Assembly: GCA_003232855.1 (NCBI GenBank)
Contig: QIKC01000137.1
Span: 1 to 5,536, forward strand
DNA from: Verrucomicrobiales bacterium
GTDB taxonomy: Bacteria; Verrucomicrobiota; Verrucomicrobiia; Verrucomicrobiales; DEV007
Direction of reading: 5' to 3'
DNA length: 5,536 nucleotides
Shown here: positions 4,713 through 5,536 of the stretch, one piece after another
Layout: each line of letters opens with the position of its first letter
How positions within the stretch are numbered: position 1 is the stretch's first letter
Translations under genes and position numbers: made by a program
Notes under the pieces: generated by a model
The model's input: the letters and a program-made list of their open reading frames with translations, nothing else
Database searches by the model: none
Told to the model about the DNA's origin: nothing

Positions 4713-5134
4713 CAGCCCGCCAGTTCGGTTTTGTGGAGACCGGGCAGAGTGCGCTTGAGCGTGTCGAAATCGCTGAGATCTTGGTGGTCTTCGATGTTTT
4801 GATCGATTTCTGTATCGAAAGCTTCGGCATATGCGAGAACCGATTCGGCTTTGGCCAACGACCAGTCGTAATGTGCGGCGAGCTTCTCTGGGTTGTTCCC
4901 GTGATCCTTTGCCGCCATGGCTGCCAGATAGACAGGCACACGCGAACCTTGAACATAAGCGAGGCGACCGAGCGGGGTATCCCGATAATCGACAAAGCGG
5001 AATTGCTCGCGCCGTTTCGCTTCTTCGAGCAAGCGGGCTGCGCTTGAGCTAATGCTGCCGCGGCTGCGAGAAAAGCGTTCGAGCCAGCGCCGGATTTCGC
5101 TCGGGACGCGGATGCTGACGGTTTCAGATGCCAT
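4712..5134 (-). CDS. RHH-DUF433 antitoxin
   Basis: The 140-residue protein starts at ATG 5134, chosen because AGGAGG (5145-5140) lies five bases before it and a strong promoter sits upstream. The longer in-frame reading to 5419 would overlap the divergent gene. Residues 4-42 (ETVSIRVPSEIRRWLERFSR through ARLLEEAKRR) form a ribbon-helix-helix DNA-binding domain. Residues 55-106 (LGRLAYVQGSRVPVYLAAMA, then HYDWSLAKAESVLAYAEAF) match DUF433, a small winged-helix-like domain that pairs with DUF5615 toxins. The acidic C-terminus (107-140) probably wraps the toxin. By analogy with VapBC-type pairs it should neutralise the toxin and repress its own promoter at 5164-5193. Confidence 0.87.
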   Translation of the reverse strand: MASETVSIRVPSEIRRWLERFSRSRGSISSSAARLLEEAKRREQFRFVDYRDTPLGRLAYVQGSRVPVYLAAMAAKDHGNNPEKLAAHYDWSLAKAESVLAYAEAFDTEIDQNIEDHQDLSDFDTLKRTLPGLHKTELAG

Positions 5135-5139
5135 GGGTT

Positions 5140-5145
5140 CCTCCT
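5140..5145 (-). promoter_or_regulatory. ribosome binding site of antitoxin
   Basis: AGGAGG on the minus strand, five bases before ATG 5134, is a full Shine-Dalgarno match. It fixes the start of the DUF433 gene and contrasts with the SD-less starts of the envelope genes in the left part of the window. Confidence 0.85.
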
Positions 5146-5163
5146 GTTGTGTGAATCGTATAC

Positions 5164-5193
5164 ATTGTAACACATTCCGACAACATCTGTCAA
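5164..5193 (-). promoter_or_regulatory. sigma70-type promoter of the toxin-antitoxin operon
   Basis: On the minus strand, TTGACA (5193-5188) matches the -35 consensus fully. After 18 nt comes TACAAT (5169-5164), five of six for the -10. The expected start is near 5157, at a GTATAC palindrome (5158-5163). TTGT and ACAA (5165-5168 and 5180-5183) form an interrupted palindrome between the two boxes and could be the antitoxin operator. Confidence 0.7.
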
Positions 5194-5251
5194 ATCGCCT
5201 CACGATTGGCGCCTGTGGCTGGCGGGTTTGATGGTCGGCCTCAACCTCTTC

Positions 5252-5280
5252 TTGTAAAGTGTAACGTAATGCTTTATGCT
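5252..5280 (+). promoter_or_regulatory. possible promoter of the fic gene
   Basis: TTGTAA (5252-5257), 17 nt, then TATGCT (5275-5280); each box matches four of six consensus bases. GTAA occurs three times within 5254-5268, which may be an operator. It diverges from the antitoxin promoter inside the 164-bp intergenic region. Confidence 0.4.
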
Positions 5281-5298
5281 TTTCTTTGGAGGTTGTCG

Positions 5299-5536
5299 AT
5301 GAACTATGAAGAGCTGAGCACGAAGAAGACGGAGTTGGATCGTCATCGCAAAGCCGGTGGCGAGCTTCCCTCTGTGCTGGTGCGCAACCTTGAGGATTGG
5401 TTCCGCGTCGAGCTGACATACAGCAGCAACGCCATCGAGGGAAACACGCTCACCCGTCGTGAAACGGCGCTGGTGCTGGAAAAGGGGCTGACGGTCGGTG
5501 GCAAGAGCCTGGTTGAACATCTCGAAGCCACCAATC
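5299..5536 (+). CDS. Fic family protein, N-terminal part (continues beyond window)
   Basis: The frame opens at ATG 5299, six bases after GGAGG (5288-5292), and stays open for 79 residues to the window end. The start reads MNYEELSTKKTELDRHRKAG and then WFRVELTYSSNAIEGNTLTR, followed by ALVLEKGLTVGGKSLVEHLE. The S43-N-A-I-E47-G48 stretch fits the (S/T)xxxE(G/N) inhibitory-helix motif, and its N-terminal position corresponds to the class II Fic proteins. There the Glu blocks productive ATP binding in the Fic active site. The catalytic HPFxxGNGR motif would lie downstream, outside the window. Fic enzymes transfer AMP or related groups onto target proteins in the cytoplasm. It is divergent from the toxin-antitoxin operon, typical of accessory or defence-type clusters. 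Family call is good; activity and target cannot be judged. Confidence 0.85.
   Translation, partial: MNYEELSTKKTELDRHRKAGGELPSVLVRNLEDWFRVELTYSSNAIEGNTLTRRETALVLEKGLTVGGKSLVEHLEATN

Noticed and set aside
5135..5419. N-terminal extension of the antitoxin frame to 5419
   Set aside because: The extension crosses the promoter and the fic start, while ATG 5134 has a full Shine-Dalgarno site and begins a proper RHH domain.
5200..5520. 106-codon minus-strand ORF opposite the fic gene
   Set aside because: It is antisense to the Fic N-terminus, which has a Shine-Dalgarno site and a recognisable motif.

Overview
The window looks like a piece of a GC-rich bacterial chromosome, most likely from the Verrucomicrobiota (Opitutia-type). 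This is inferred from three things: an ECF sigma factor coupled to small membrane and periplasmic sensor proteins, genes that mostly lack Shine-Dalgarno sites, and a secreted protein ending in the 'ITWNGQPGFTYQISYS...W...LYRV' type of C-terminal beta domain that is common in that phylum. No database search was possible.

Bases 1-2568 form an envelope-sensing block on the + strand. It starts with the C-terminal part of an ECF sigma factor (region 4). A tightly coupled cascade follows: a GTGA overlap to a 97-residue single-membrane-span protein (candidate anti-sigma factor), then a TAATG overlap to a 137-residue membrane-anchored helical sensor of the Spy/CnrX type, then a 268-residue anchored protein with a Pro/Thr-rich stalk and a related LTEEQQ helix. 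Next comes an ECF-type promoter (GTAAC-N16-CGTC), a G-free leader, and a secreted protein with four EF-hand loops, closed by a strong intrinsic terminator at 2537-2568. The likely logic is that the periplasmic sensors control the sigma factor, which in turn drives the EF-hand gene.

Bases 2634-3638 encode an exported beta-rich protein starting at TTG. The stretch 3639-3917 holds only a weak 58-codon minus-strand ORF and a possible tRNA promoter.

Bases 3918-4216 hold a tRNA-Tyr(GTA) gene and a tail repeat. The last 15 nt of the tRNA plus its trailer (73 nt) recur 159 nt downstream with two transitions. Each copy carries a terminator-like hairpin, and the trailer of copy 1 is the reverse complement of the tRNA's own T-arm and acceptor 3' strand. 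The arrangement resembles the 178-bp repeats behind tyrT in Escherichia coli, and it could also be read as an integration-site duplication. It is the most unusual structure in the window.

Bases 4217-5536 look like accessory DNA. They hold a minus-strand toxin-antitoxin pair (RHH/DUF433 antitoxin followed by a DUF5615 PIN-like toxin) and, divergently, the start of a Fic-family gene with an SxxxEG inhibitory motif, cut by the window end. Unlike the genes of the left block, the antitoxin and fic genes have good Shine-Dalgarno sites and sigma70-like promoters, which supports a separate origin for this segment.
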